NCBI GenBank assembly: GCA_022695795.1
Contig: MU404058.1
Span: 558,001 to 622,000, forward strand
From: Biscogniauxia marginata
Lineage: Eukaryota; Ascomycota; Sordariomycetes; Xylariales; Xylariaceae
Direction: 5' to 3'
DNA length: 64,000 nucleotides
The first letter of the stretch is position 1. Every line of letters begins with the position of its first letter. Shown here piece after piece: positions 22,011 to 34,703 of this stretch. The notes beneath the pieces were generated by a model. That model ran no database searches and had not been told where the DNA came from. It was given only the letters and a program-made list of their open reading frames with translations. Position numbers and translations under genes: made by a program.

Positions 22011-23881
22011 AGCTATTATTAACCTTAATAACCCCTATATAATAAAGTATTTATAATTATTTAAGCCTTTAGTTTATTTTTACTTTTAACTTACGTTTTT
22101 TTATTCGTTTTTAATATTTATTAATAAGCTTTTATAAACTAAGTAGTAATTAATTCTTATTTATTTATATATTATTTTTATATTTATATCTTTTTTATTT
22201 AATTAAGTATTAAATTTTGTTTTTAATATGATTAAATTAATAATTTAAAATAACCTCGGTTTTATATATATTATTTATTCTTTTTTAATTAGTTTTTTTA
22301 AAAGTTAATAATAAATATACGATTAATATAACGAAATAAATTTTAAAGTTATTTAATAATTTTAATTTATACGTTAATTATTTAACGCGCTTTTTAATTT
22401 ATTAAAAGTTAATATATTATTAAAAGTAACTTTTAAATAACTTGTTAAATAAGTAATAATTATTATATAACTTAAAAAATACTTTATTTTTTTTGCGAGC
22501 TTTAATGCTCGATATTAGTTATTATATTATAACTTAATATTAATTACGACGAAGTTTATAATAAATACTACGTTTTTTTAAATATAATCTCGAAGAAAAC
22601 GGATATCCGTAAAAGTCTTCATATATTTATTTAAGCTTATTAACATGTTTAACGATCTTAATAATTTAAAGTTAAATAACTACTTATAAAAAGTAAATTT
22701 TATAAATTTAAAATAAGCTTTATTTAAATTCCATTATAAAGCTAGTAATACGTTAATTTAAGATCTATTTAAATATATAAAGTTATAATACTAAATAATT
22801 ATCTTTATTATTTAGTTTTTTTAAAAAAAAGTTTATCACTTTAAAGGTAATAAGTCATTATTATAAGTAACTTTATACTTAAAACCTTTTATATTTCTTT
22901 TTAAAAATCGGAAATAAATTTACGGTTTTTATTTAAAATAATATTTTTAAAAATACTTTAATTATATAAAAGTAATTATTTCGTTAATATTATAATTTAA
23001 TTCTTCGTTATATATTTTTTATTATTAAATATAAATATTATTTATTTTAAAGTTAAATACAAGCCGATTAATAAGATATTATAATAATTCTTATTTTTAT
23101 TTTTTAATTATTATAAAGTGTTTTTTAATGATACTTTTAAAAACTTTATAATAAAATCGATAATTAATATACGTATTAATAAAAAGTCGTTTAATTAAAT
23201 AAATTGATAATTATTAATAAGCTTATTACGGTTAATTTAATTAAGTTAATACTTTAAATAATACTTTATATATTTTTTTACTTAGTAAGTTTTATCTTGA
23301 ATAGCGAATAATTCTAGTTTATATAATATTTAATTTACGTTAAAATAATGCTTTTTATTATATTTTATTATAAAGAATTTTTATATTAATAATTACAAAA
23401 TATAAAAATGCTTTAATTAATCGCGATTGATATTATTAAATAATTTACTTTTAAGGTCGATTTTAAATAAATAATTATTATAAGAAAAGATTATAACGTT
23501 TTTATTATTTACTTAAATTTTAATAAAAATTTTAATATACTTAATATCTTTTTTATAAACATTTTAAAATTATACTTTTAACAAGTTATTTATAATAACT
23601 TTAAAAAAAGTAAATATAAATAATAACCTTATAATTAAATACTTCCATGTTTTATAGTTTATTTAATATTATTAGTTCGTTTAATTTTTCTAGTTTATTA
23701 TTAACGTTTTTAACGTTTTATTTAATCCGGAGACGGCTTAAAACATTAAAAACGAAATTAAAGCGATTTATAAGGTAATAAACCTAAAAACCGTATTATA
23801 ATAAATATATAAATTAATTAATTAAATATTAATTAACTCGATTAATAATACTTATATTTAAAATGATTTAATTAATAATCT

Positions 23882-24795
23882 TGTAACGAACCTCCTTATA
23901 TGTTCCTAGTTAATTAACTTTATAAGTAAATATATATTAAGTTTTCTTGTTTTATCGGTAATAATAAATTAAAATTAGTTTAAAAGATTTATAATACTTT
24001 ATTTATTAAAAAGATTTCAAAGTATTTTTATTATAATATTAAAAAGTAATTATAGTTTTAAATTAATTGTTACGAACCTCCTTTTCTTTTATCACGTGTG
24101 GGTCACGTGGCCGGAAAAGCGGCGTTAAGCGCTTAATTGGGAAAGAACGCCGATAAATCAGTGAATCATAGATAAGAGATTTATAATTTAATGATTTACT
24201 TGATAATAGGAAGGGAAGAACGAGTATAAGTAGATCAAGGTTCTTTATATATTTAGTTATTTATTTTAGTTCCTTAGCTATTAATTTAAAACTATAATTA
24301 CTTTTTAATATTATAATAAGAGTACCTTAAAACCTTTCTAACAAACAAAGCATTGAAAATCACTTGAATTAATCTTAACCTATTATTACCTTTAAAACAA
24401 GAAAACCTAGTACGTATTTATTTGTGAAGTTAGTTAACTAAGAATACACAGGGAGGTTCGTTATATTAATAACTAAAAAACTAAAAAAATTAATTAAATA
24501 TAAAGGAAATTCTATTTTTTTATACTTATTTCTTCTTTATATATAATTTCCGTTTTAATATATTAAATACCTTTAGATTTTTAGATCTTTAAGAATTTAA
24601 CGTATTAAATTTTTATAGATTTTAGAATTAATAAAAATTTAACGTACTAGATTTTTATGGATTCCGGAATTAATAAGAATTTATATTACGTAAGGTTATA
24701 TTATATTTTTAACTTAAAACCATTCGTTTTTTACGTTTTTAGTTCATATTTAATACCTTTATTAAAAACCTTTTTAATATTATTAATTTGTAATA
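23882..24795 (-). repeat. 3' LTR of element E, split by solo LTR D
   Basis: The parts 23882-24067 and 24471-24795 give 511 bp once D and one duplication copy are removed. It contains an extra, roughly 46-bp repeat unit (about 24597-24690) that is single in the right LTR, which accounts for the 46-bp length difference. The E-box is decayed to TTACGTAA (24686-24693). The bases that follow, CTATTTTTCTCCTTTTT, are the complement of a polypurine tract. Confidence 0.9.
24068..24465 (+). mobile_element. Solo LTR D (398 bp)
   Basis: It begins TGTTACGAACCTCCTTTTC and ends GGTTCGTTATA. The duplication TTAAT flanks it exactly (24063-24067 and 24466-24470), inside the LTR of E. U3 is less mutated than its surroundings and carries two E-boxes, TCACGTG at 24092-24098 and 24103-24109, plus the palindrome TTAAGCGCTTAA near 24126. 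Its U3 is unlike any other in the window. Confidence 0.93.
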
Positions 24796-24868
24796 CTATT
24801 TTTCTCCTTTTTAAAATTTTTATTTTAAAAATTATTTTTTAATAAGTTTTATTTTTTTATAACTTATT

Positions 24869-25440
24869 ATGTTTAATAATCGTATTATTAAGCGTTAACG
24901 TTTAAATTTAAAAAAAAACGCGAAAGTTTTACGTAACGAATTAATCGTTACGAAGTAAATATTAATATTATACTTTGTTTTTATTGTTTCGAGTATAATT
25001 TATTATATATTATAACGTTTAAGGAGTTATTAAAGTGTAATAAGTATGTTTATTAAAAAGGCTTATATAATGGTTCCGAGATACCTTTAAATTCTTTTAA
25101 TCATTTAAATTTAAAAAAAGAGCGACTTCTCTTTTAAAAGCGTTAAATAAAATTAATTTTTATTTATCGTTAAAAGGAAATCTTTTAGTTATAAAAAAAG
25201 ATTTATGAATTTATTATTTATATATTTCGCTTACGTCGTTAACGCGACTTTATTCGAAAAAAGAGTTTAAAAATGTTATAACGTGGTTTTTAAAACTTAA
25301 ACGAGTTAAAAAAATAAAAGCGTTTTGAAAAAGAATAAAAACGTTTTTAAGCTAAATAATAGTTTTTAACTAAATAAGTTAAAGTTATTTTCGAGGCCGT
25401 TCCCTTTTTTAATTAATTATAACTAAGTTATAACTTAAAT
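24869..25440 (+). pseudogene. Antisense Cys-rich accessory frame of element E
   Basis: ATG at 24869 is 74 bp from the 3' LTR, opposite in direction to pol. It reads MFNNRIIKR, comparable with MFSNCITKR in J. Further on come LCFYCFEY (Cys cluster, near 24975), LKCNKYVY and IPLNSFNHLNLKKERL (near 25085-25125). The last of these is almost the same as IALNSFNRLDVKKERL of J. EAVPFFN near 25395-25415 marks the C-terminal block. Stops such as the TAA after IIKR fit RIP of Gln codons. Function unknown. Confidence 0.6.
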
Positions 25441-28400
25441 CTTTAAACCTTTTTAAGCGATTTAAGTTTTAGCGGTAAAAGCTTTTAAGCTCGTTTATTA
25501 GGTTTTTTAAGTGCTTAAAAGGTTCCTAAGTATTTTCCTTTAATAAGTAACCTTTTTATTTAACAAGATATTATAATTAATTATTAATTTATTTTAAATT
25601 TAGTATTTTTTAAATTTTAATTGGTTTTTTAATAAAACGTTTTTTAATATTAATTTTAATAACGATATATAAAAAACTAAATATATTTTAGATTTTTTTA
25701 ATAATTTTAATTTATAATTAATATTCGAGATAATTTCCTCGATTTTATATAATTTTAACTTTTTAAACTTAAGTTTTTTATTAAGTCGTTTTATTTTAAT
25801 TTAAGGTGTTTTTATTATTACGCTTTGTTATTAGCGAAATAAGTAAATTATATTTTTTTAAGAATTAGTTTTTTAATTCTTTTTTTGTTATAATACTTTA
25901 TTATTTTGTTTAAAATGAATTATAATTCTTTTTATAGTCGTCGTTATACTATTTAAACCTTTTTAAATACTATTTTTACTTTTAAGGCTTTTATTTCGAT
26001 TTTTAGTGCTTTTATAAGTTTAATTAGTTGTTTTTAAATTTCTACTTTTTAATTATATATTATTTTGTATAATAACATTTTTATGTTTTCGTTAATTAAA
26101 GTGTTATATATTATTTAAGTTATTAATAATAATTTTACTTAGTTATTTATTTCTTAGTTAATATAACTTTTTAAATATTATTTTATTATTTAGTTTAATT
26201 TCTTTATTTGTTTATTTATTTAGGGATAATATATTATAAATAACTTTTATTTAACTTTTATTCGTTTTATTAAGTTAATTTAAAACTTTAAAGTAAATAA
26301 CTTGTTTTTATTTAAAATAATACGTTTTAGTAATTTATATTTATTAATATATTCTTTTAGGAAATTAAAAGCTAGTTATTTTGCTATGTTTAATTCGTTA
26401 AATAATAAAAAGTAAGTATATTTTATAAGTTTATTAATAATTACTTATATATTGTTATAAAGTATTTCTATAGTAGGATTTTTTAACTTAAAAAGTTTTA
26501 TTACGAAATCTTATATAATTATATGTCACGCTTTATTAAGTATTTAAGTTAATTATAATAATTTATATGATTTATATCGTAATGTTTTAGCTTTATTATA
26601 AACGTTATAATTCTTTTAATTATTTATCGCATTTTTAGAAAGTTAAATTATTTTTAAAGTCGTTTTAACGTTTTGAAAATTCCTTAATAATTATATAAAA
26701 GGTATTCGTAAAATTCTTTAATAAATTCGTTTTATACTCGTTTTAATACGTAAGTCTTTTCTTTATACGAGAGAAATTTATTATTAAATTTTTGTTAAAA
26801 CTATAATTATTTTTCTTTTTAATTATAATTTTCTTTAAAATGTTATTTTTAGTTTTTTATATTAATTTACATATAAATTAATATAATTGATTTATTAATT
26901 TATTATTTAAATATTTAAATATCTCTTTTATTAATTTTTAATTTATAATTTCTTTTTTTATTAAAAAAATTATTTAAATGTTTTTTTAATATAATAAATT
27001 TTAAAATTAAAATTAAATAAGAAAATCATTTAACGTTTATATTTTTAATTAAGTATTTATATTATTATAAATCATATAAGGTTTTTATAATTCAAATAAA
27101 TATTAATAAGTTTCTTAGTTCTATTATGTTATAATTCTTATTTTTTTAATGCTTTAATAACTATTAATAGTTTCTTGTTATAAATCTAATAATTTAATTT
27201 AGCGCTATATAGTGCTTTAAATAAGTATATAACTAAGTACTATTTTTATTATTTTTTAGTTATTTTAAAACTATTTTCATGGCGAAATTTAAAGCGTTTA
27301 TCTTTAGTTATTTCTTTTTATTTTCGTTTAAAAGTTTATATATAACTTTATTAATTATAATTTCTTTTAGTTATTAAAAAACCTATTTAGCTTTTTTAGT
27401 AAAATGAAAAGCTTTTTTTATTTTCATTAAAGTAATTAATTTTATTAATAGTTTAGCGATTCGCTTAAAATCTTAAATAAGTTATTTAATATAATTAATA
27501 AAACCAAGAAATACGTATATATTTCTAACATTTTTAAGTTTTAGCTAATCTTTAATTATTATTATTTTTCCTTTTTAAATTCGGATTTCTTTTAGATTTA
27601 TTATAAACCTTAAATAATTTAATTTTTTAATATATTATTTATTTTTAATTAAAAAAATAAGTAAATTTGCTTTTTTAGGGTTTTTAACATTTATTTTATA
27701 TGTTTTTTATGCTTTTTTTATTTTTAAGTAAATTAATATATTATTTAAATAAATAAATAGAAATTTATTTAAAAACTTACGAAGAATTATTATAATTATA
27801 TATTAAAATATAATGAGTACGTTAATAAGTTTAAATAATATAATTTTATATTTATAATATTTATATATTATTTAAAAAGCTATATATTATTCGTGTTTTT
27901 TAGTTATTTTAATTATATAACAATTATCGCGGAGATTTAGTGCTATAAAGATTTAAGTTTTATTAATAATAACGAGTATTTATTCTTTTTTATTATTTTA
28001 TTAAGGTGTTAATAATTAATTATTCGTCGTTATATTAATTTTTTTTATTAATATGTTATTTTTCGTTTTTATCGACCTTTAGTATTATAATTGCTAGGTA
28101 TTTTAACGAGGATTTTAACTTTTAAATATACTTTTTATTAAGATTCTTTTAAATTCCTTTTTATAATACCTTTTATTTTTCTTAATTTATAAGATATATT
28201 AAAAATAGTTTTAATTATTTTTTTAAAGTAAATTTAATAATTCTTTTTTTATTTTATTTTTAAATAATTTATAAAAACGGAGATATTTACGTAATACTTT
28301 TTTCGTTAGATTTTTAAGCTTAGTTACTTAAATTATATAAGCGATATATTTCGTTTTTATATTCGTTTTTTTAGTGTTATTTATGGTATTTATTTTATAA

Positions 28401-29100
28401 CTCGTAATAGTTAACTCTTTTTAATTTTAATTTTAATAAAACGTGTTTATTTTAAAATTTCTTTATAAATTTCTTTTTTTAAGTTAATTTATTTTTAGGA
28501 TTATATCATAATTTAATATATATATAATGTTAAAAATGATTTATTTAAGATGTTTTTAAATAATTATTAAGAGAGGAATTATTTTTCTTAATACTTTACT
28601 ATTTTCGCAATTAAATATATATCTTTTAAAGTTTTATAATTTATATAAATTTTGTTTATATATTTACGATATATTGTTTTTTTAAGTTACTTTAGTTAAA
28701 ACATAGTTTTTATTTATTTTTAAGTTTATAAAGGTTTTATATTTTTTATTATATTTAATTTTAATTATAATGGTATTATTAAGTCTTAATTAGACTTTAT
28801 ATAAGGATTTATTGTTTATAGCTTCTTACTGCCTTACTAGCGAGAGCTTTTACCGTTTTTATTTTTAGTTTTTTACGTTTTATCTTTTTTAGGTTTTTTT
28901 TAAGTCGTTACGGCCTTAATATTTTTTTATTTTTAGGCTTTTATAAGAGCGTATTTTTAGTAATTGTTATTTAAATAGTTTTTTAACTACTTTTTAAGTA
29001 ATAAAAAGTAAAAGATTTATTTTTATATAAAACTTTAATTCCTTTTTAAAGGCCTTTTTATAGCTTAAATCCGTTTTTTTGTTAATTTAAAACCTTAAAA
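25440..29100 (-). pseudogene. Element E pol, RIP-inactivated
   Basis: It reads right to left. The protease is at about 28490-28760, with the ILGxxWL region near 28490-28520. RT is at about 27720-28120, with the LDD site at 27740-27760 mutated. RNase H lies at about 27100-27400, integrase at about 26060-26760 and the chromodomain at about 25440-25610. Positions were set by alignment with J and K. Dense TAA codons show long exposure to RIP. Confidence 0.72.
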
Positions 29101-29149
29101 GGTTTTAAATTATTTTCGAATAAAAATTGTAATTCTTAGTTTTATTTAT

Positions 29150-31153
29150 TAAAAATAACTCGACGTTTTTTTATAAGTTTATATATATTTTTAAAAACTT
29201 TTTTTAAAATATGCCTTAATAATTCGTTTATAACTTAATTTAATTGTATGTATTTTTATTTATTATTTTATTAAGTATTTTTTTATAAAATCAAATAAAC
29301 TAATATTATATTTAACTCGCTTTTCGAGTTAATATAGAAAATATAATTCTTTTTTAATTTCGTTTTTTTTAAAACCTGTTTCGAGTAAATTATATATATC
29401 GCATAATATTAAAGTATAATATATATAACTCTTAACGATCGCTTTATTATTTTTTTCGGAACTTAAATAAAAATAATATGCTTTAAAATATTATAACTAT
29501 CATGAAACGTTATTATAAATATATTCGTTTTTTTTATATTATTATTTTTTAGTTTTAAAAATAATAACCGGTTTTATTTTTAAAGCTTTTATATATTTAA
29601 TATACGTCGTTAATATAAAAGCTTTAATATAATAATATATATTCTTTTTACAATTTTACGATTTTATTCTTATTAAAATAAAACGTTTCGTTTTTTAGTT
29701 ATTTTACCATTTTAAGCTTTAATTTAAGTTTTTTACTTAATAACCTATTAAACTAGTTATTATTATTTATATAAAACTTTTAATTTAAATTATTATATTT
29801 ATTTTTTTAATATATTTCGCATTTATCGTTATTATAATAACTTTAATATAACTTATTATAGTTTAACTTAATTCCTAAGTCGTATTTTAACTTATAAGTA
29901 TTATATTTATATAGTAATTTATTTTTGTTATATCCTTACTTAGCTTATTTTAATATAAAGTACCTTAAATATAAGTAATTATACTTTAAATAATTTTTAT
30001 AATTAACTTAATAATATTTATAACTTTTTATTATAAAGACTTTCTCGTTTTTCTTTACTTTAATAATAATAATAATAAATACTTAATTTACTTCTTTATT
30101 ATTTTCGAAATAAACCTTTACTTTAAAGGTTTTTTTTTTGAGTTAAAAAATTCCTTTTATTTTTAGTTTTTATTTTTTAGGATTTCGATACTCGTTTTTA
30201 TAATGTCTTTTTTTTTATAATTAAAACACTTAATAGTTAATTTATTTTGTTTTTTTTACTTTTTTTAAGTAGCGTTAATTTTAATAAGGTTTAATTTAGT
30301 TTTAATGCCTTTTTTTGTTTTAATACCACTTTTATAATTTCTTTCTTTTTACTAATCGCCGTTTTTTCGTTATATCGTTTTTTTTTAAAAATACCGTTCG
30401 AAATTTTCGTTATTAATAGTAATTATTATTATAACGTAATTATTAAACTTTTTTAAGTTCTTTTTTTTATATAAATTTATTTTATATAGTTTATTTTTTA
30501 TATAGTTTATTTTTTATATAGTTTATTTTTTATATAGTTTATTTTTTATATAGTTTATTTTTTATATAATTTATTTTTTATATAGTTTTTTAGTTTTTAA
30601 TAAAACAAATAATATAGATTTTTAATAAGTAGTTATAATTAATTTACGAGTTTTTTAAACTTAATAACGTAATTTAAAGCTTTTTTATTTTGTTATAATT
30701 TATAAAATCGAGCTTCGGCTTATTACTTAAGGATTAAGTTACTAAATATAAACCTAAGTTGTTTTTTAAACTCTTTATAATTTTTAAAGATCTTCTTTAT
30801 ATCTTTTTAAGCGTTTTATTTATTATTTAAGTGGTTTTTTAATACTAATTAAAACTAAGTTAAAATAGTTTTAATAAGGAGTTAAGATACTATAAAAACC
30901 TTTTATTTCTTAGTAGTAATTATTTCGTAATAAAACTATAAATAAGTTCCGGCTTAAATTAAAAATTCCTTTAAATTACTTAACTTATTATATTTACTAA
31001 GTATAATTAATTTAAAACCTTTTATATTAAGAGTTATTATGTTATTTTCGTCGTTTAAATTATTAAAGTTATTATCATTTAAAAGTAACTTCGGTTATTT
31101 ATTTTTAAGAAGTAAAAGTTATTTTACTTATTTATTTTCTTTTTTAAGTATTT
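29150..31153 (-). pseudogene. Element E gag, main part
   Basis: The capsid part is at about 30860-30960 and the CCHC knuckle at 30170-30250, both reduced by Cys/His-to-Tyr changes. A 16-bp unit (TTTATTTTTTATATAG) is expanded to about seven copies at 30477-30590, where the other copies have one. The N-terminal end is cut at 31153 by insertion of F, leaving the duplication TATTT. The remaining upstream part is at 61981-62271. Confidence 0.7.
30477..30590. repeat. 16-bp tandem repeat within element E gag, about 7 copies
   Basis: The unit TTTATTTTTTATATAG recurs at 16-bp spacing. The other elements have a single unit at this place in gag, so the expansion occurred in E alone after it lost function. 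Confidence 0.88.
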
Positions 31154-31762
31154 TATTACGAACCAACCAGGGTAAGTAATCAAATGACAAGGGTACTATC
31201 CCTATTATTCTTGGTTTAGCACCGGACATAAATCCCAGAAAAAAAGTAGCCTATGGTCACGTAATATAAATATATATAGATAAAACACATCTAGTAACAT
31301 CTAATGGAGAATGGATATATGTAGATAAAACACATTTAGTAATATCCAGTGGAGAGTAAATATGTGTAGATAAAACATATCTAGTAATATTTAGTGAAGA
31401 ATAAATGTGTATAAATAAAACACATTTAATAACATTTAATAAAAAGTAAATATATATAAATAAAACATATTTAAAGGTATTTAACATATTAATTAAGGAA
31501 TAAAAAATAGAATAAATAAATATAAAAAAAGATAAAATTCTTTATATATTTAGTTATTCATTCTAGTTTTTTAGTTATTAATTTAAGATTATAATTACTT
31601 CTTAATATTATAATAAAAGTACCTTGAAATCTTTTTAACGAATAAAATATTATAAATCATTTAAATTAATCTTAATTTATTATTACCTTTAAATCAAGAA
31701 AACCCAGTATATATTTACTTATGAAATTAATTAACTAAGAATATATAAGGAGGTTCGTCACA
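31154..31762 (+). repeat. 5' LTR of element F (609 bp) with five U3 repeat units
   Basis: It begins TATTACGAACCAACC and ends GGTTCGTCACA. U3 has five 45-bp units (about 31265-31487), each containing AGATAAAACACATCTAGTAA or a mutated version. The 3' LTR of the same element has one. The E-box is TCACGTAA at 31257-31264. The next bases, TTTTGATAGCTCTTTAA (31763 on), hold TTGATAGCT, exactly complementary to AGCTATCAA found in the less mutated LTR H. Confidence 0.92.
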
Positions 31763-31959
31763 TTTTGATAGCTCTTTAATTAGTGTTTAATATTAGTTTA
31801 AGAGAAGGGACTTTTAATTAAACCGTCTCAGGATAAGTATATCCCTTAAAACTAAAGAGTAATAAAAAAGAAACAAATAAAATAATAATAATTAATAAGC
31901 TTTTAAACAAAAGCTTTAAATTTTTTTATAATATAATAAAAAAGTTTAAAAAAACCAAT

Positions 31960-33900
31960 ATAAAAGTTAATTATAGTTATAATTAAAAAAGAGCCTTAAA
32001 AGGACACCTTTAAAGTTTAACAAGAAAAATCATTTAAGGAAAAAAAAGAGGAGAAAGAAAAAACACTTAAAAAAGAAAACAAATAAGTAAAACAACCTTT
32101 ACCTCTTAAAAATGAATAACCGGAGCTATTTTTAAATGATAACGACCTTAATAACTTAAATGACGAAAACAACATAACGATCTTCGATATAAAAAGTTTT
32201 AAATTAATTATACTTAATAAATATAATAAGTCGAGCGATTTAAAAAGATTTTTAATTTAAGCCGGAACTTATTTACGGTATTTTAACTTCTCGTTAAAAC
32301 TATTTTAACTTAGTTTTAACCGGTGTTAAAAGATTATCTAGAAAATGAACTAAATGCTTAAAAAGATATAAAAAAGGTTTTTAAGGATTATAAAGAGTTT
32401 AAAAAACAATTTAAGTTTATATTTAGTAACTTAATCTTTAAATAACAAGCTAAAGCTCGACTTTATAAACTACGACAAAATAAGAAAGCTTTAAATTACG
32501 CTATTAAGTTTAAGAAACTTATAAACTAGTTATAATTACTTGTTAAAAGCCTATATTACTTATTTTATTAAGAACTAAAAAACCATATAAAGAATAAGCT
32601 ATATAAAATAAACCTATATAAAAAAAGGAACTTAAAAAAGTTTAATAATTACGTTATAATGGTAATTAATATTAATAACGAAAACTTTAAACGGTACCTT
32701 AAAAAGAAAAAAACGGTATAACAAAGGAACGGCGATTAATAAAAAAAAGGAAATTATAAAAGTGGTATAAAAACAAAGAAAAGCATTAAAACTAAATTAA
32801 ACCTTATTAAAATTAACACTACTTAAAAGGAGTAAAAAAAACAAAATAAATTAATTATTAAGTGTTTTAACTATAAAAAAAGATATTATAAAAACGAGTA
32901 TTAAAGCCCCAAAAAACAAAAAACAAAAAATAAGAGGGATTTCTTAACCCAAGAAAAGAACCTCCGAAATAAGGATTTATTTTAAAGATAACAAGGAAGT
33001 AAACTAAGTGTTTATTATTACTACTATTAAAGCAAAAAAGAACGAAAAAGTCCTTATAAAAAAAGCTATAAATATTATTAGGTTAATCGCAAAGACTATT
33101 TAAAGTACTTTACATTAAAACAAGCTAAATAAGGATATAATAAAAGCGAACTACTATATAAATACGATATTTATAAACTAGGATACGACTTAGAAATTAA
33201 GTTAAACTATAATGGGTTACATTAAAGCCATTATAATAATAACAAATATGAAACATATTAAAGAAAAAACAAATATAATAACTTAAATCGGAAGTTTTAT
33301 ATAAATAACAATTACGATATTTATTAGAGCTTAAATAGTATTAACTAGCTTAATAAGTTATTAAGTAAAAAACTTAAAACAAAGCTAAAAATAAAAAAAC
33401 AACTAAAAAAGAAACATATATCGTTATATTAAAGCTTTTATATTAACGACGTTTATTAAGTATATAGAAGTTTTAAAGATAAAACCGGTTATTATTTTTA
33501 AAAACTAGAAAGTAATAACACGAAAGAAAATAAATGCATTTATAATAATATCCCTCGATAACTACATTATTTTAAAGCATATTATCTTTACCTAAGTTTT
33601 AAAAGAAATAACAAAGTAATTACTAAGGGTTATATATATTATATTTTATTACTATACGATATATATAATTTATTAAAAGCGGGTTTCGAAAAAAACAAAG
33701 TTAAAAAAGAATTATAAGAATTATAAAAAAAATTATATTTTCTATATTAACTTGAAAAACAAGTTAAGTATAATATAAGTTTATTTGGATTAATAAAAAA
33801 GCACTTAATAAAATAATAAGTAAAAATACATGCGATTAAATTAAGCTATAAATAAATCGTTAAGGCATACTTTAAAAAAAAGGAAAGTTTCTAGAAATTT
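31960..33900 (+). pseudogene. Element F gag, RIP-inactivated, with internal deletion
   Basis: Collinear with gag of B. In the capsid region, the 46 bp that in B separate two ACGGT words (11579 and 11625) are missing at 32276-32280, leaving one ACGGT. This points to a deletion between short direct repeats that also shifts the frame. The knuckle is at 32850-32915 (KCFNYKKRYYKNEY-like, Cys and His lost). The IHKSSK-type patch near 33450-33490 remains recognisable as in B. Confidence 0.7.
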
Positions 33901-33966
33901 ATATAAACCTATAAGGAAATATTAAGTTATTTCTAGCAAGTAAATCCGAGAATTATACCTTTTATT

Positions 33967-34469
33967 TGTTACGAATCAACTGTGTTGGAAGGGTTTCCAG
34001 TAGGGGTAGTCGTGCACGGACCAAGACTAGACGGACCAGTGGTCCCCTCCTTTATAATGTAATATAACATCACGTAACCTAATTAGAGGTATTTATTTAA
34101 TTAAGTCTAAAGAATTAAAGGTATTCATTTAATTAAGTTTAAAGAATTAGAGGTATTTATTTAATTAAGTTTAATTCTTTTAATATTTAACATATTAAAT
34201 AGAAAGAATATATATAAAAAAGAATAAATATAAAAAAGATGGAATTTCCTTTATATCTAGTTATTCTTTCTAGCTTTTTAACTATTAATTTAAAACTATA
34301 GTTACTCCTTAATATTATAATAAGAGTATATAAAAATCTCTTTAACGAATAAAACATTATAAATTACTTAAATTAATCTTAATTTATTATTACTTTTAAA
34401 TTAAAAAAACTTAATATGTACTTACTTGTGAAGTTAATTAACTAGGAATACATAAAGAGGTTCGTTACA
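33967..34469 (+). repeat. 5' LTR of element G (503 bp) with three U3 repeat units
   Basis: It begins TGTTACGAATCAACTG and ends GGTTCGTTACA. Three 32-bp units (about 34082-34190), each with GAGGTATTTATTTAATTAAG, occur where the 3' LTR has one. The length difference of 64 bp is exactly two units. The E-box is TCACGTAA at 34070-34077. Confidence 0.92.
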
Positions 34470-34703
34470 TTTTAATAACTCTTTAATTAATGCTTGATAT
34501 TAGTTTAAGAAAAGGGACTCTTAATCGGACCGTCTTAAAATAAGTATACCATTTAAGATTAAAAGGTAATAAGAAAAGAAACAAGTAAAAAAACAATAAT
34601 TAATAAGCTCTTAAACGAAAACTTTAAAATTTTTTACGGTATAATAAAAAGGTTTAAAAAAACTAATATAAAAGTTAATTATAGTTATAGCTAAAGAAAA
34701 GCC

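Larger units (their letters stand above)
20626..23881. other. RIPped AT-rich DNA between elements A and E
   Basis: No LTR, gag-pol motif or gene could be recognised on either strand. Composition is strongly AT-rich with few CpA or TpG, except for an island at about 21805-22010. It also contains a 16-bp tandem array. The last bases form the left target site of element E (AATCT, 23877-23881), so this DNA is the host of E and continues at 62737. Confidence 0.6.

Noticed and set aside
24657..24842. 61-codon frame near 24.7 kb as a gene
   Set aside because: It lies in the U3 of the E LTR and crosses its end. Its sequence is AT-driven, without conserved content.
31257..31487. Minus-strand 76-codon frame with a 15-residue repeat
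   Set aside because: It is the translation of the 45-bp minisatellite in the U3 of F. The repeat arises from DNA and has no start context or partner.
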